Assembly (NCBI GenBank): GCA_010093685.1
Contig: MU006227.1
Span: 312,154 to 376,153 of the forward strand
Reading direction: 5' to 3'
DNA length: 64,000 nt
DNA from: Ophiobolus disseminans
Lineage: Eukaryota > Ascomycota > Dothideomycetes > Pleosporales > Phaeosphaeriaceae
Shown here: piece by piece, positions 33,823-45,200 of the stretch
How the letters are laid out: each line of letters starts with the position of its first letter
How positions within the stretch are numbered: position 1 is the stretch's first letter
The notes under the pieces: model-generated
Databases searched by the model: none
What the model saw: only the letters and a program-made list of their open reading frames with translations
Told to the model about the DNA's origin: nothing
Program-made: the position numbers and the translations under genes

Positions 33823-36800
33823 TCACGAGAACATGTTCGATCGACCCTTCTTCACGCTCGACTGATCTTCGTACTGTCCAATTGTTAGCCCGTATACTCT
33901 CAAATCAAAACCAAGCATGCTTACCTGCAGAAACCCTGTAACATCTGCCAACACCGTCCAACAATCCACCAAATCCATAAGGTCCTGCTGCGCCTCCTCG
34001 TACTGTCCAACACCCACGTTGACACTCCTTTTAAAGATCGCCACCATGCTATGCCTGTTCTCCTTCAAGAATTCCCTTGCCTGAAAAACGGTCTGATCAT
34101 TCTGCCTCCCTCTCGCAATAACTGCCGCATTGATGACCCGTAGTACTGATAGCATGAGTTGATAGTATTTCTTCAGGGCCTGCGTGTCGTCAAATTCGAG
34201 TCCAATGTCTGGATCGACAGCGAAGATTTGGGAGACACGAATCGAAATAAAGAGCCCAGCGTTGAGAACATATGCGGCGCCGAGGCGGGACTGGCATATG
34301 CGCAGAAGTAAGGCGAGGCTGGCATCGTAGTAGGATAGAAGAGTGGAGACCTGGGGTCCGGTGGCGGCCCGAAGTTCGTCGGGAATATGCTTCAAATTGT
34401 CGATGAGCACGCCAACAAAGTTGAGTGAAACAAATGTCTCTAGGACATATTTTGACTGTCGGTAGGTTGCTACTGCCACCATAGCGTTGAGAAGAAGCAG
34501 AGCGGATACTTTGCAAGTCCCTTGGCCGCTGTAGGCGTCGTCGCATATTGTCTCGAGCAGATTGCTGCCACAATTCTTGATGGTGTTGAGGGTATGGCGA
34601 CCGAGCACTGTGTTTGTCATTGCTTTGTTGAAGGTGCCATGTATGTACCGGAAGCATATCTGGTAGCAGTATTCTCGCAGTTCAGGTGTTGAAACTGGAC
34701 TGTAAATGCCCAAAAGCGCAGCACGAAACATTTGCGACAGGCGGTCGTTGGCGAAGTCCCCGGTCTTGCCAAAAGCTGTTGAGTCGAAGTCGATCTTTTG
34801 GACAAGAGCTTCGGCAAGGCCAGTGAGCTGCAGAGCGGTGAAGATATCCACATTGTAAGCTTGTTCGAGTTTTGGCAGAATGACCTGGATAGTCTGCAGG
34901 ATGAAAGACGATCGTGAACCGTTCGCATCGTCAAAATCGCAGCTGTGTACAGCGACCATGAGTACCTGTACCCATGACTGAAGGATTTCTCGGTGATAGC
35001 GAAGCAGCTGTGTGCGACAATTCCAGTCAGTAAAGACTAGCATCAGTACTTGAGCCTCTGCTACCAATTGATCTTCTACGATAGCCTTATCCTCCAACGA
35101 ACCACCCGGCGCGATCGAGCCTGTTTTTCGCCAGCACTTCATTCGCAGCAAGATAAGTTGTTCCAGTAGATCCAAAGAGTAAAGCACGACGCCATCTTTG
35201 TCTTCTTGGCAAGAGGCCAGGTTAATCCCTTGAAAGAACTGGTGCTGGTCTGGTACTGAGCACTCTGGATAACTGAACTCGATGAAATCGAAGAGGTCGA
35301 AAATATTTGAGTTTGGTGTCGGGTCCTCGCCAGCTCTGATTGTAGTGCCAAGAAGGACCGATTGGATTCTCGATTTCATGCCAGGCATGTTCTCTTTCAC
35401 TGCCAGGCGTAATTCTCTGGACTCATAGTCCAGGAAGGCAGCGCGTCGCTGTAGGAAATCTTGGAGGGCTTGCCCTGGTGGCCCGGCGAAAAAGGGTGAG
35501 AAGTCGGATGCTGTAGCCTCTAATCCTTGCGCAAGACACATTCCATCCCAGAAAACATCGAGATCTATGGATACCAAACGAGGTGCTTCAAGAAACAAAA
35601 GATCATTGTCGCGGAGCTCTTGCATGACAATGGCACTTGTCAACGGTGATCGCCACAGCTTTTGCAACACATCCCAAGAGCGTGTCTTGAGTGTAGACCT
35701 CCACGCTAGAAAATGGCCGTCCTCCTGATCGGGATAATTGTGTGCTAGAAGAAGGATGGCATGGAACAAACTCTGTCCGCTGGGCCACAGACCGTCTTCC
35801 TTGACATACACAGTGTTGTCCCGACAGGAGAAACCCAAGAGCATGTGTGCAATTGTTGGCCTGAGGGATACCGTCGCAAGACAGCTATTCAAGAAGTCAA
35901 GAATACGGAGCTTGATAATATAGCCATTCGTGGTCGGACCTAGCACAAGCTCTTCTGGGGTATATCGCATTAGGCCGAAAAGAGAGCGACCGATGCGCTC
36001 TGCTTCGTTGTCTTTCTCCAATATCCCCACAATCTTGCTTCTGCCAGATCGTTGGCCGAAACCAGCTGGGGAAACTGCGAGTTTTCTTGACGAGGCCATC
36101 TTTTCCAGTAACTGAAGCGAAGCAATACTCAGCTCTTGGTGAGCAGTACCGCAATAGAGCCCAAGATCGACAACAATCTGAAGGTTGTTGAGTACAGCAT
36201 CTTCAAAAGAAGCAATAGAGAGATTCGCAACTGGGGAATGTTGCAGTGAGGGTTGCTGTTTCAGAACGGGTCTGACGATGTCGAGGTAGGTCGCTTGAAG
36301 TTTCATCACCTGGTCCATGACTGCAATGCTCAACATCAATGACTGCACCAATGGCGAATCTGATGGTGCTGCATCGACCTCGGTGAATTCGTGATGCGCC
36401 GAGGCAAAGAGTGTCTTGAGTACCTTGTCATTGAACAGCCACTCCATGACCCGTGTGAAAGGATGGAGAGTGACATAGACAGCCAAAGATGACGGATCTA
36501 TGACTGAGTCGACATCTATGCTAGATTTGTTTGCGAATACGACAAGGTTCTCGTTGAAGGTTGAGAGACAGGTCACCATGAAGCTTAAACAAGCCGACCT
36601 CATGACATTACGTTGCAACGGATCAAGCACTTCCTGCGATCGCTCAGCAAAGACTTGTTGCATGACAAAATCGATATAGCTCTCGATCCCAGGCATCCGC
36701 CGTAAGGAGCCCAGGCCCTCAGGGAAAGGCAGCGTGTCGTTCAAACCATCGTTGTTGGGATAAGGCTCAACAAGGGCGTGTAAAAAGCGGACAAATGCGA

Positions 36801-38901
36801 CAGACTCATCGTAACCACTGCCTAGAGTACTCCAGAAGTCATCTCGTGGCACAGCTCCGATTGTAGTGTTCGACTTAGTGCCCGTGTAAAAGCTATTGAC
36901 GGTCCAGTCGTCCACAATGTTCCACATTGCGCTAGCTCGCAGAACATCTTTGCCGACGAGCAGAGCAGATAGAGCATCATAAGCGCACGCACGTAGTCCA
37001 CTCTCCACCTTGTCTGTACACAGGCCAAAGCAGATACTGGCTAGGTCATGGTCTTTGGCGTCAAGAACCCAGTTACGCGCAGTCGCACTGTGGCGACACA
37101 CATGTGCTAGCAACCGGAGGTAACTTTCCAGCATTGTGGCGCTCTCTGGCTCCACAATCTGGTCTGCGGCATTCTGATTAGGTGCATACACGCCGCCTTT
37201 CATTGACTTCTTTGGCTCATGGATATCCCTCACAAACTCGACTAGCTCATTAAAGATATGGGTGTAGCTGAGGGAACTGGTGCGTCGTATCTTGCCTGAG
37301 GCAGACACGCCCTCTTCGAGCAGAAACCTATGCGCTGAGTCTGCGTTGGCGTCGCCTGTGGATATAGCCCGCAGCATCTCACAGAACATGGCGATGCGAG
37401 GTGTCGGCTGTCGTTTTGCTGCCCACTGGAGAAATCCGTACAGATTGCTCTCCTTGTCCGACCAGAAATCCTCGGCGGCATCGGGAGATCCATCAAAAGC
37501 GTAGGCGATGATGACCATGAATCTCTCGAGGTGCAGTGGGTATTCTGCGCCCGACTGTTGGAAGTGCAATGGCAGGCGCCGCCGCTGATCATCCTCCTCG
37601 ACCTTGAGTCTTCGCAGTGTGTCGGGCATGTTTGTGATGAAGGAGTCGACGAAGGTTTGCAGCTGTTCCATGGTGATGAGCTTGAAGAAGTCATCGGGCT
37701 GCGGCGACTCTGCGCTCAGGACGGCAGTGTCCTGGAGCAGGGTCGACAACATGCTGGTTTTCTGTGGGTCGTACCAGCGCGACGGACGAACGTCCTGGCT
37801 GAAGGAGAGCATGAAGTGGAACGCGCCGTCATCGAGCGTCTTGATGAAGACGTCTGAGCGCTCCGTGGCTTCGGCGTCGAAGTTGATGTTCTGCATCGCC
37901 GGGTCCTGGGTGTTGGGGTCGACGTAGCGGCCGCTGTACTCGGCCAGCCACCAGGCCAGCACTGCGGCGTGCAAGTTCCTCAGCGCCCAGTTGTCGCTCT
38001 CTCGGCCGGCCATGAGCTGGTCGTGCAGCTTGCGGGCATCCCGTATGACGACGTTGGTCTCGGCGGCTGCCCAGGACGTGAGGCGCAGGAGCATGGGCAC
38101 GTAGTGGATGGTGATGAGGTCGTGCCTGTCGAGCGTCCTACACCGGGCGAGCAGCGAGTGGTAGTTGTCGAGGTTGACGTAGCCGGCCTTGATCATGTGG
38201 GTGCAGATGGCGGCCAGGTTCTCGTGCTGGCGAGTCAGGCTTTGCTGCTGGCCGGTCATCATCTCGACGAAGCCGGGCAAGGGCACCTGGCCGACCACGT
38301 GGGTGCTCTGGACGCGCTCTACGAGGACCTGCAGCCAGCGCTCGATCGACTCCATGGTGGTCAGGCACTTCATCCAGAAGCCGTACGCGTTTGCCAGGTT
38401 GCCCGACTCGCTCACGCCGATGATGTGCTGCACGGCCAGGCGGAAGGTGTCGATGCCGTCCGCGTCGACGTCTTCGGTGTCGAGCGCCGTCCTGACCAGA
38501 ATGCGCAGGGAGAGGAGGATGCACTCGCGGCGGCGGTGGAAGCGCATCACGGCCACCTGGAACTGCGAGCGCTCCAGCTCCTGCTTCTCGGCCTCGGCGC
38601 CCATGAAGAGGGCGGCGGCGTCGAGCTCGTCCAGGTTGAGGGCCTCGGCCAGCTCGAGCGTCTGCTGCTTGAAGTCATCGTTGACGGCGTACTCTTCCTC
38701 GGCGATGGTGATGTTGCCCGCGCGCAGGGCCTGTCTGCTCGCCTCGCTCTGGGGCTTCTTGTCCAGCAGCGTCCTGAAGTCGTCCAGATGCGCCTCGAGG
38801 TTGTTGATGAGGCGCTCCAGCACGGGCATGTGGTGGTCGATGTGCGAGACGAGGTCGCGGTGCAGGCCCTCGAGGGCGGCGAGGCTGTCCGGTTCGGCCA
38901 T
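33823..38901 (-). CDS. NUP192: Nup192, nuclear pore inner-ring scaffold nucleoporin
   Basis: Exons 38901-33925 and 33873-33823 give 1675 residues, the family's usual size (Nup205 in animals). Nup192 is a large alpha-helical solenoid of the nuclear pore inner ring. It binds Nup53/Nic96-type linkers and sets channel diameter. The N-terminus 'MAEPDSLAALEGLHRDLVSHIDHH' and the 'FMGAEAEKQELERSQFQVAV' block are typical, and ARM/HEAT-like helices run through the whole chain. The frame stays open 35 codons upstream of the ATG, but those lack a start codon. The 3' intron (51 bp) is frame-neutral and has no stop. With the intron removed, the protein ends 'YEDQSSVKKGRSNMFS'. The region near the start is very GC-rich, which creates long antisense frames. 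Confidence 0.95.
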   Translation of the reverse strand: MAEPDSLAALEGLHRDLVSHIDHHMPVLERLINNLEAHLDDFRTLLDKKPQSEASRQALRAGNITIAEEEYAVNDDFKQQTLELAEALNLDELDAAALFMGAEAEKQELERSQFQVAVMRFHRRRECILLSLRILVRTALDTEDVDADGIDTFRLAVQHIIGVSESGNLANAYGFWMKCLTTMESIERWLQVLVERVQSTHVVGQVPLPGFVEMMTGQQQSLTRQHENLAAICTHMIKAGYVNLDNYHSLLARCRTLDRHDLITIHYVPMLLRLTSWAAAETNVVIRDARKLHDQLMAGRESDNWALRNLHAAVLAWWLAEYSGRYVDPNTQDPAMQNINFDAEATERSDVFIKTLDDGAFHFMLSFSQDVRPSRWYDPQKTSMLSTLLQDTAVLSAESPQPDDFFKLITMEQLQTFVDSFITNMPDTLRRLKVEEDDQRRRLPLHFQQSGAEYPLHLERFMVIIAYAFDGSPDAAEDFWSDKESNLYGFLQWAAKRQPTPRIAMFCEMLRAISTGDANADSAHRFLLEEGVSASGKIRRTSSLSYTHIFNELVEFVRDIHEPKKSMKGGVYAPNQNAADQIVEPESATMLESYLRLLAHVCRHSATARNWVLDAKDHDLASICFGLCTDKVESGLRACAYDALSALLVGKDVLRASAMWNIVDDWTVNSFYTGTKSNTTIGAVPRDDFWSTLGSGYDESVAFVRFLHALVEPYPNNDGLNDTLPFPEGLGSLRRMPGIESYIDFVMQQVFAERSQEVLDPLQRNVMRSACLSFMVTCLSTFNENLVVFANKSSIDVDSVIDPSSLAVYVTLHPFTRVMEWLFNDKVLKTLFASAHHEFTEVDAAPSDSPLVQSLMLSIAVMDQVMKLQATYLDIVRPVLKQQPSLQHSPVANLSIASFEDAVLNNLQIVVDLGLYCGTAHQELSIASLQLLEKMASSRKLAVSPAGFGQRSGRSKIVGILEKDNEAERIGRSLFGLMRYTPEELVLGPTTNGYIIKLRILDFLNSCLATVSLRPTIAHMLLGFSCRDNTVYVKEDGLWPSGQSLFHAILLLAHNYPDQEDGHFLAWRSTLKTRSWDVLQKLWRSPLTSAIVMQELRDNDLLFLEAPRLVSIDLDVFWDGMCLAQGLEATASDFSPFFAGPPGQALQDFLQRRAAFLDYESRELRLAVKENMPGMKSRIQSVLLGTTIRAGEDPTPNSNIFDLFDFIEFSYPECSVPDQHQFFQGINLASCQEDKDGVVLYSLDLLEQLILLRMKCWRKTGSIAPGGSLEDKAIVEDQLVAEAQVLMLVFTDWNCRTQLLRYHREILQSWVQVLMVAVHSCDFDDANGSRSSFILQTIQVILPKLEQAYNVDIFTALQLTGLAEALVQKIDFDSTAFGKTGDFANDRLSQMFRAALLGIYSPVSTPELREYCYQICFRYIHGTFNKAMTNTVLGRHTLNTIKNCGSNLLETICDDAYSGQGTCKVSALLLLNAMVAVATYRQSKYVLETFVSLNFVGVLIDNLKHIPDELRAATGPQVSTLLSYYDASLALLLRICQSRLGAAYVLNAGLFISIRVSQIFAVDPDIGLEFDDTQALKKYYQLMLSVLRVINAAVIARGRQNDQTVFQAREFLKENRHSMVAIFKRSVNVGVGQYEEAQQDLMDLVDCWTVLADVTGFLQVSMLGFDLRVYGLTIGQYEDQSSVKKGRSNMFS
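33874..33924 (-). other. Frame-neutral, stop-free intron in NUP192
   Basis: GTAAGC donor, GGGCTAAC branch site and TTGGACAG acceptor within 51 bp. Retention would add 17 codons without shifting frame, so a plain reading frame runs through it. Confidence 0.85.
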
Positions 38902-39221
38902 GGGAGCGTCGTATGGGGGGTGTGGGCACAATGCGCCGGCGCTGTTTTCTTTGGCCGTACCCAGAGCTTGACTTTGGCGACGCGCTTTGGAGCGCTTGGG
39001 CCACAAACCTGCCCTGCATCCATGTCACTCCCGCGCGTAGCTCCGCAAACACCGCCCGCCGCGACTGCAACCACCACGGTGGAGACAGGTCGGACGCAAC
39101 TTGCGCTCCTCTAGTGTAGAAGAGCATGTTTTGCACGTGACTCGTAGTCCATCGCGCCTTCTCACCCGGCAATGCCCCCATTTGCACGCTGCTGCACTTC
39201 AACGAGGCACCGTGAGCCACC
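38902..39221. promoter_or_regulatory. Shared upstream region, NUP192 and TEL1
   Basis: 320 bp lie between the divergent start codons of two very large genes. The promoters of both must lie in or near it. No specific element is claimed. Confidence 0.45.
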
Positions 39222-42200
39222 ATGGGCGCAACAAACATCCAGGACGCGAAGCGTAAATACCACACCGCACCACACAAACCCGCCAGAGACGCGGCTAACA
39301 CAGGCCAGTCCTCATCCAGTCCTCGCGCCAAGCCGACCGCTCCACGGGCCTGAAGGACCTCATCCACATCCTCAAGCACAACCGCGGCAAGCCCAGCCTC
39401 GAGGCCCTGGGTAACAAGGCCTATCTGGCACTGTGCGACACGCTGTTCCAATGTCTGCGCGACGAGCGCTCGGCCTGGCTGCACGGCAAGAGCAGCAAGA
39501 GCAAGTCGACCCGCGCCGCCCTCTTTCCCCTCTCCGCCTCAGCATTGCGCCATGTCATCGCAACCGGTGTGCGCACCATCAAAAGCTCCACCGTGGAGAT
39601 GATCATAGATACCATCGTCGAGGTGCTTCCCGGCGTCGACGGCGCCCTTCTCAAGCCGCTGCTCGAGGACCTGCCCAAGACATTGCGCTCGCTGTTCGAG
39701 TACCAGCCGCATGTTGAGCGTCTCTCCAAAGACTGTTGGGATGCTTCGGTCGACTTTTGCATCGAGTCTCTGTCTGGCTTCGTTGTGTCGTCGGAGCCAG
39801 AAGCCGAGCCTCCCAACAGCTGGAGCACCAATGTCTCAAGTCGCGCGCGCACCCCCTTCGACTCTACTGATCTCACCTCGTCAAGGGCCAGCCCACGCGC
39901 CCCAGTAGTAAGGACCAAGTCAGGCAACGATGAGTATTCGCATACAGCAGAGGACTTTGTGCATTGTCTGCAATCTCTTGTGAAGGCCTCAAATGCGCCT
40001 CTGTTAGACAAGGCTGATACAATCTTGACGGCGCTGCTGCATTTCTTGCACCATCGAACTGGGCGAAACAGCGCTGCCGCTGCTGCTCTTGCTGCCATTA
40101 ATGCGATCATTGCGCGCATCTCAATGCAGCGTCTTGAGTTGACCAAGCACGTCATACAGAAGTTGCTCCCCTTGATGAAGTTCTTGTGGACCGAGGTTGT
40201 GCTCCGAGACGAAATCATCATCACGCTCATATACACTGAGGCTCACATAACCAGCCTTCTTGATGACACAGAAAACGATACCATCAGCTTTGATCTTGAA
40301 GCCCTGATGGAGATTATGTATGGTGAATATCGGAAAAGGCAGGATACCACAGCTCATCAGTATCTCGAAGAAGACCATCTCTGCTTTCGACATCTGGGAC
40401 CCGTCGCCACAGATACTCATCCTTTGCACACTAGTTCCTTCTCCATGGAAACTGAGCAGCTTCGTTTTGAAGGACTGTGGGGTATTGTATCCACTGTAGC
40501 TCGATTCTCCTACTTGCTCGACCAACGAAAGCGCACGTCTACACGCAGCCACAGCGATGATGACGAGAGTGTCAGTAAGCGCCCTCGTGTAGCGCAAGCG
40601 TTTCAAGAGTATCTTCGCCATGTTCTCGAGCCTCGATCGAACGCTAAACGCGCAGCACTGCAAGTCGTTGCTTTCATGGTTCAAGAAGGCCCCGTTGACC
40701 AGGACGACCTTCAAGCGATGCTGGAAAAGCTCACGTCATGTATCTCAGATGAGCATCCAGCACACTCTGTTTGGGCAATGATAGGCCTGGCTGCGTAAGC
40801 GCAAGCTTCTCGTGTTGATAGCAATCACTAACATAAACAGAGCTGCACTTCAACCAACTGCCACATATTCCACCCTTCAGCCTTACTGGATATCAGCGTG
40901 GCAGAGTGCCTCCCGGGTTGCCACGTCCATGTCGAATTCTCGTGCTGCTTGTCATTTGATGGACGTTCTTCTCAAACTCCGTATCGTTCCCTTTTCCGCC
41001 GTCTCGGATACAGTACAGTCCATGCTTCTATCGATCGAACTGAGTGGGCCTGCGCTTCTTACAGAAACAAGCTCGTCTCTCTTGAGTACGATTATGCAAG
41101 AACGTATACAAGAGAATCCAACACATTTCAATGCCACCTCAGAACGCATTCTGAGTTGGTTTCTCGGCAAATGGACACCAAGTAAGTGCCTCAGATGTTT
41201 GTCGTATTCTTGTGTCTGATAAAACCAGGTCGTTGGTCTGAGCGGACTTATTCATCACTCAATGCAAACCATTGCAGCGCCCGCGATGTCCTACGACTCT
41301 TATTTGCCTGTCTTGACAAAGGATACCGTCCACCACAGTCTGCTCCGTTCCTGGTCCTGGGATCTATTGCGCAAGCGAGAAGCCAGACACAACAATGTAA
41401 AGCTCTGGCTAAGTATCTTCTACTACTCAGCGAAGGGCCAGGACAGAGGGAATCCTCGATCGAAGTCAAGACCTCGAATGCCGAGATTTCTTCTGAACAT
41501 CATCCGACGCCCTTGGAGAGCAAAGTTCTAGACTATTGTTTGTCTGAAGTCGAAAGAGCAAAAATTAGATGGAAAGAAATAGCCACCACCAACCTCCAAA
41601 CCGTCACGTCAGACATGATGCGCATCATCACCAATCTGTGTATCATTGCACCGGCTGTGGCGTGCCTCGGAGACCCAGAAGATCGTCGCGTCGGTACCAT
41701 AGAGTCTTCTACTCGGAGCCTTTGCGAGTCCTTTGCTGAGAGTTTAACAAAGGCTCAAATGGAGCAATACAAGATCGATGCGGTCCTCGAGACTTGTGCT
41801 AAAAGCTTGCCTAACATTGGTTCGCTAACTCATCTCGAATCGGAGCCTTTCAAGCACGCTGGAGTTCATATACTTGCACAGCATCTGTCCCCGGCTCTCG
41901 GTAATCGGAGGGAGGTCAAACAGTCGTTCTATGCCGAGGATGACGACTTCATGGACATCGATGATGCAGTTGACTCCCAAACTACTGTTCTTTCTACTGG
42001 TTCGGAAGTTGACGTTCCACGCCACGACATTCAAGCTGAGAGTGATACATTCGCTTTGCGCGCGTCTTGTACCGCGTATCTGCAGCTCATAGCTTCCGTG
42101 CCTGAACGCACAAACGAGAGATGTGATCAAATACCTTCAGAGTTCGTGGATTATCTTGTAGTTCTTCAGGAAAGCGAACTATTACGGTCTCGTCAGTTTC

Positions 42201-45200
42201 TTCGCGCCTTATGGAGTAGCAGCTTCCACATGTCACATTCTGACTGTTTGAATTTGCTCGAACGATACAGCGAGGCTCTCATTGACCCCCGCGCTCGCGA
42301 GTACAACACTTCGGAGGTCGCCAACGGCATGCTAGTCGAGGTACTGATAGGCACTGCCACGATTTGGGGGCCGGATGCCATGGATCGCGAAGCTCAAGAT
42401 CTCTACGAGAACGTGGAAGCCTTGTACGCTTACTACATCAAAGAAATGGAAAAAGGCGGAGTGAGACAGTCGACAAACTTACGAAAAATCATCGCAGTGT
42501 TCCTACATGGACTTTTGAAACATCATCCGGATTTCGGGCATAATCGCAAAGTTCCATCTGTGCGGACCAGTCTCTTTGAGCTACTGGCCCGAGGCGAGAT
42601 AATGGTGAAGCATCATATTGCTGAACGTCTGCCGACGATGTTCGAGGCCTTTGTCTTGTCTGAACATGCTAAGATCATGATAGACGTCTACACTAGCTTG
42701 AACAGAAACCGCGAAAGCAAAGAAGGCGTTGCTGTGCGGTTGCTTGTTCTGTCCAAGCTGGCGTCTCAGTGGCATACACTACTGCGCCAATGCGTCTATC
42801 TCATATTCGCAACGGCAGGATCTGAACCAGACGTGGCTCCGCATGCTCAACGCTGTATATCCCATGTTTCGCACTCTCGAGGCCTTGAAAACTCACAGTG
42901 TTTGTTCCGATTGTTTTCATCGCAAATCGTTTTCTCATGGTTGGACGCGGACCATAACCTTGCACACATACCATATATCACTTTTGGTTACACTACGCTT
43001 GCCGAGCTACTACGCGACATCCTGGAAGAGGTAGTTGGCCAGGCTATGATGCGTGGGCGGAGGAAAGAAGTTGAGTATGTGGCCAACGAACTTGGAACTA
43101 CCGTAGTCGAGCTTCTGTCTGCAAATATGGGGAAAGCGGCTGCCTACACAATTTCGTGGGACACATGTAACGGCTCTGCTCGTGACAAAGCAGAGCCAAA
43201 CAAGTGTAATCTGCTGAAGGATCTTGGGGGGAAAACGGTTTATTTCGAATCAATACTTGAGCAGCTACCTCAAATCCTGGGCTACATACTCCAAACTATC
43301 GATCACGAAGAACGCTTCCCCTTAGCGCTGGAGAAAAAGTCGGCGTTTAGTAGTACTGCCCAAGTCATGGCTACCATTACAGGAATCAGCCAATCGACGC
43401 AAGATTTGAGTCTCGGCATCGAGCCTGCCTTCTCCGCCTTCTACCTTCCTGCTCAGCTGGAACGTCTAGGGCGACGAATAAATATCGGGGACGATCTTAC
43501 CCGATTCTGGACACCTTGCAACTACACATTTGTGATGCGCGCTCTCCTTGATCGCATACATCCAGCACTCGGTTCGCTATATGCTCGTTCCATGATTTGC
43601 AAGATTCGGATAGTTGTTGCTCTCGCTGGAGGCGTAGCTCACGAAGGGTATCCGCTTCAAATGACCCTCCAGTCGCTACGCCCTTTTCTGACCGACGCTC
43701 AATGCGCAGAAGACACGGTCGGAATTATGCAATATTTGTTTGAGCAGGGAACGCAATATCTTCAAGAGAATATCGCCTTCCTGACGGGCATTGGCCTCTC
43801 GATACTCATCTCACTACGTGTATTTCTCGGTTCCACACAAGAGAGTACAACTCAACAATCGCAACATGTGGCGACGATGAACGCAGCTAGTAGATTTCAC
43901 AGGTGGCTGTCCGAATATCTGAAGACTCACGCCGATGCCATGGATGCCAGCGACGAACCATCTTTAGTCAAAGCGTTCAGGCTCATTACCGCGGCAGCAT
44001 CTCAAGTCACCGCGGAAGGCAACTCAACTCGTGGTAGTGAGGAGAGCAAACTGCTTCTGGAGATCCTGGATGATGTACGATCAGGCCGTAATTTGCTGAA
44101 TAAGACATCTAGAGAGGTCGCGTTAAACCTCCTTTGCCAGAACTTTCAGCCAGCATCAATGGCCCGTGACGATGTGCTGGGCGTGGACCGGGATGCTGCG
44201 TCGTACGCCCCGCTTGTCTGGGAATCCTGTCGACGGAGCGGTGTTGGTAGCGGCTACTTGCTGTGGGCGGCCAAGGTTCTCGGACGTGCTTACAGCGCTT
44301 ACGGAGAAGTGAAACGGAGCGCAACCCACTTAAAGCCTTGGACACAATCAGCTTACACTCCCAAAGATGCATTGGGGAGATCTTCAAGAGACGCCATTAT
44401 CAAAGAGATCATCGACCTGTTCTACAGTGATAATCGCTCCGAGGTGAGTTTGGCTGAGGACGCCATCAGGCACCTACAGTCTCGCCTAAAGGATGCCGAT
44501 CCCCAATACAAAGCAGAAATGGAACACGTCTTACCAGACGCGATTAGTAAGGGAGTTGGGATGTCTCCTCCAAGAAAATCGTTGGCCGTGCCGTCGATAA
44601 TCCCCGATGGCCTCGACATAGTAATCAGAGTCCATCTAACCAAGTCTGTGGCCGCATGGATCCGAGATGTTGCGATGGCGCTCTGTAGAGCAGCTTCCGA
44701 GGACCCCATACTCGGTGCTCTCTCTGAGCTTCTCCGTGGCATTGATCATATGGCCGAGAGGCTATTGCCATATATTCTCCACCTCGTGCTACTGGATGAG
44801 TTCGATGGCGAGCGTAACGTGCGAGACTGCGTGAGCAAAGCTACAATATCATGGTTTCAAGAGAGCAGTTCTTCAACCGTCCCGTACGTCCGCATCCTGA
44901 TTCAAGCTATCCTCTATCTTCGCAGCCAGCCAGTTCCGAAAGAAGTCACTCGGGTAGATCGAGACTGCTGGTTAGAGATCGACTATCTAAAAGCATCGCA
45001 AGCCGCAAGCATTTGTGGTATGTACAGGAGTGCTCTGTTGTTCGCAGAGACGTCGTCCGGTCGACCTGTCATGAAGGGGAGAAAATGGTCTGGTCTAATT
45101 GATGCCTCTAAAATACCAGTGAATCTCCAGCTCTGCATCTACAAGAACCTGGACGAGCCAGATTCGTTCTATGGGGTTGAGCATGGATCAAATCTTCTCT

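Noticed and set aside
37969..39114. 381-codon plus-strand open frame
   Set aside because: Antisense to the N-terminal exon of NUP192; strongly biased Val/Leu/Glu/Gly composition typical of a shadow frame of GC-rich coding DNA.
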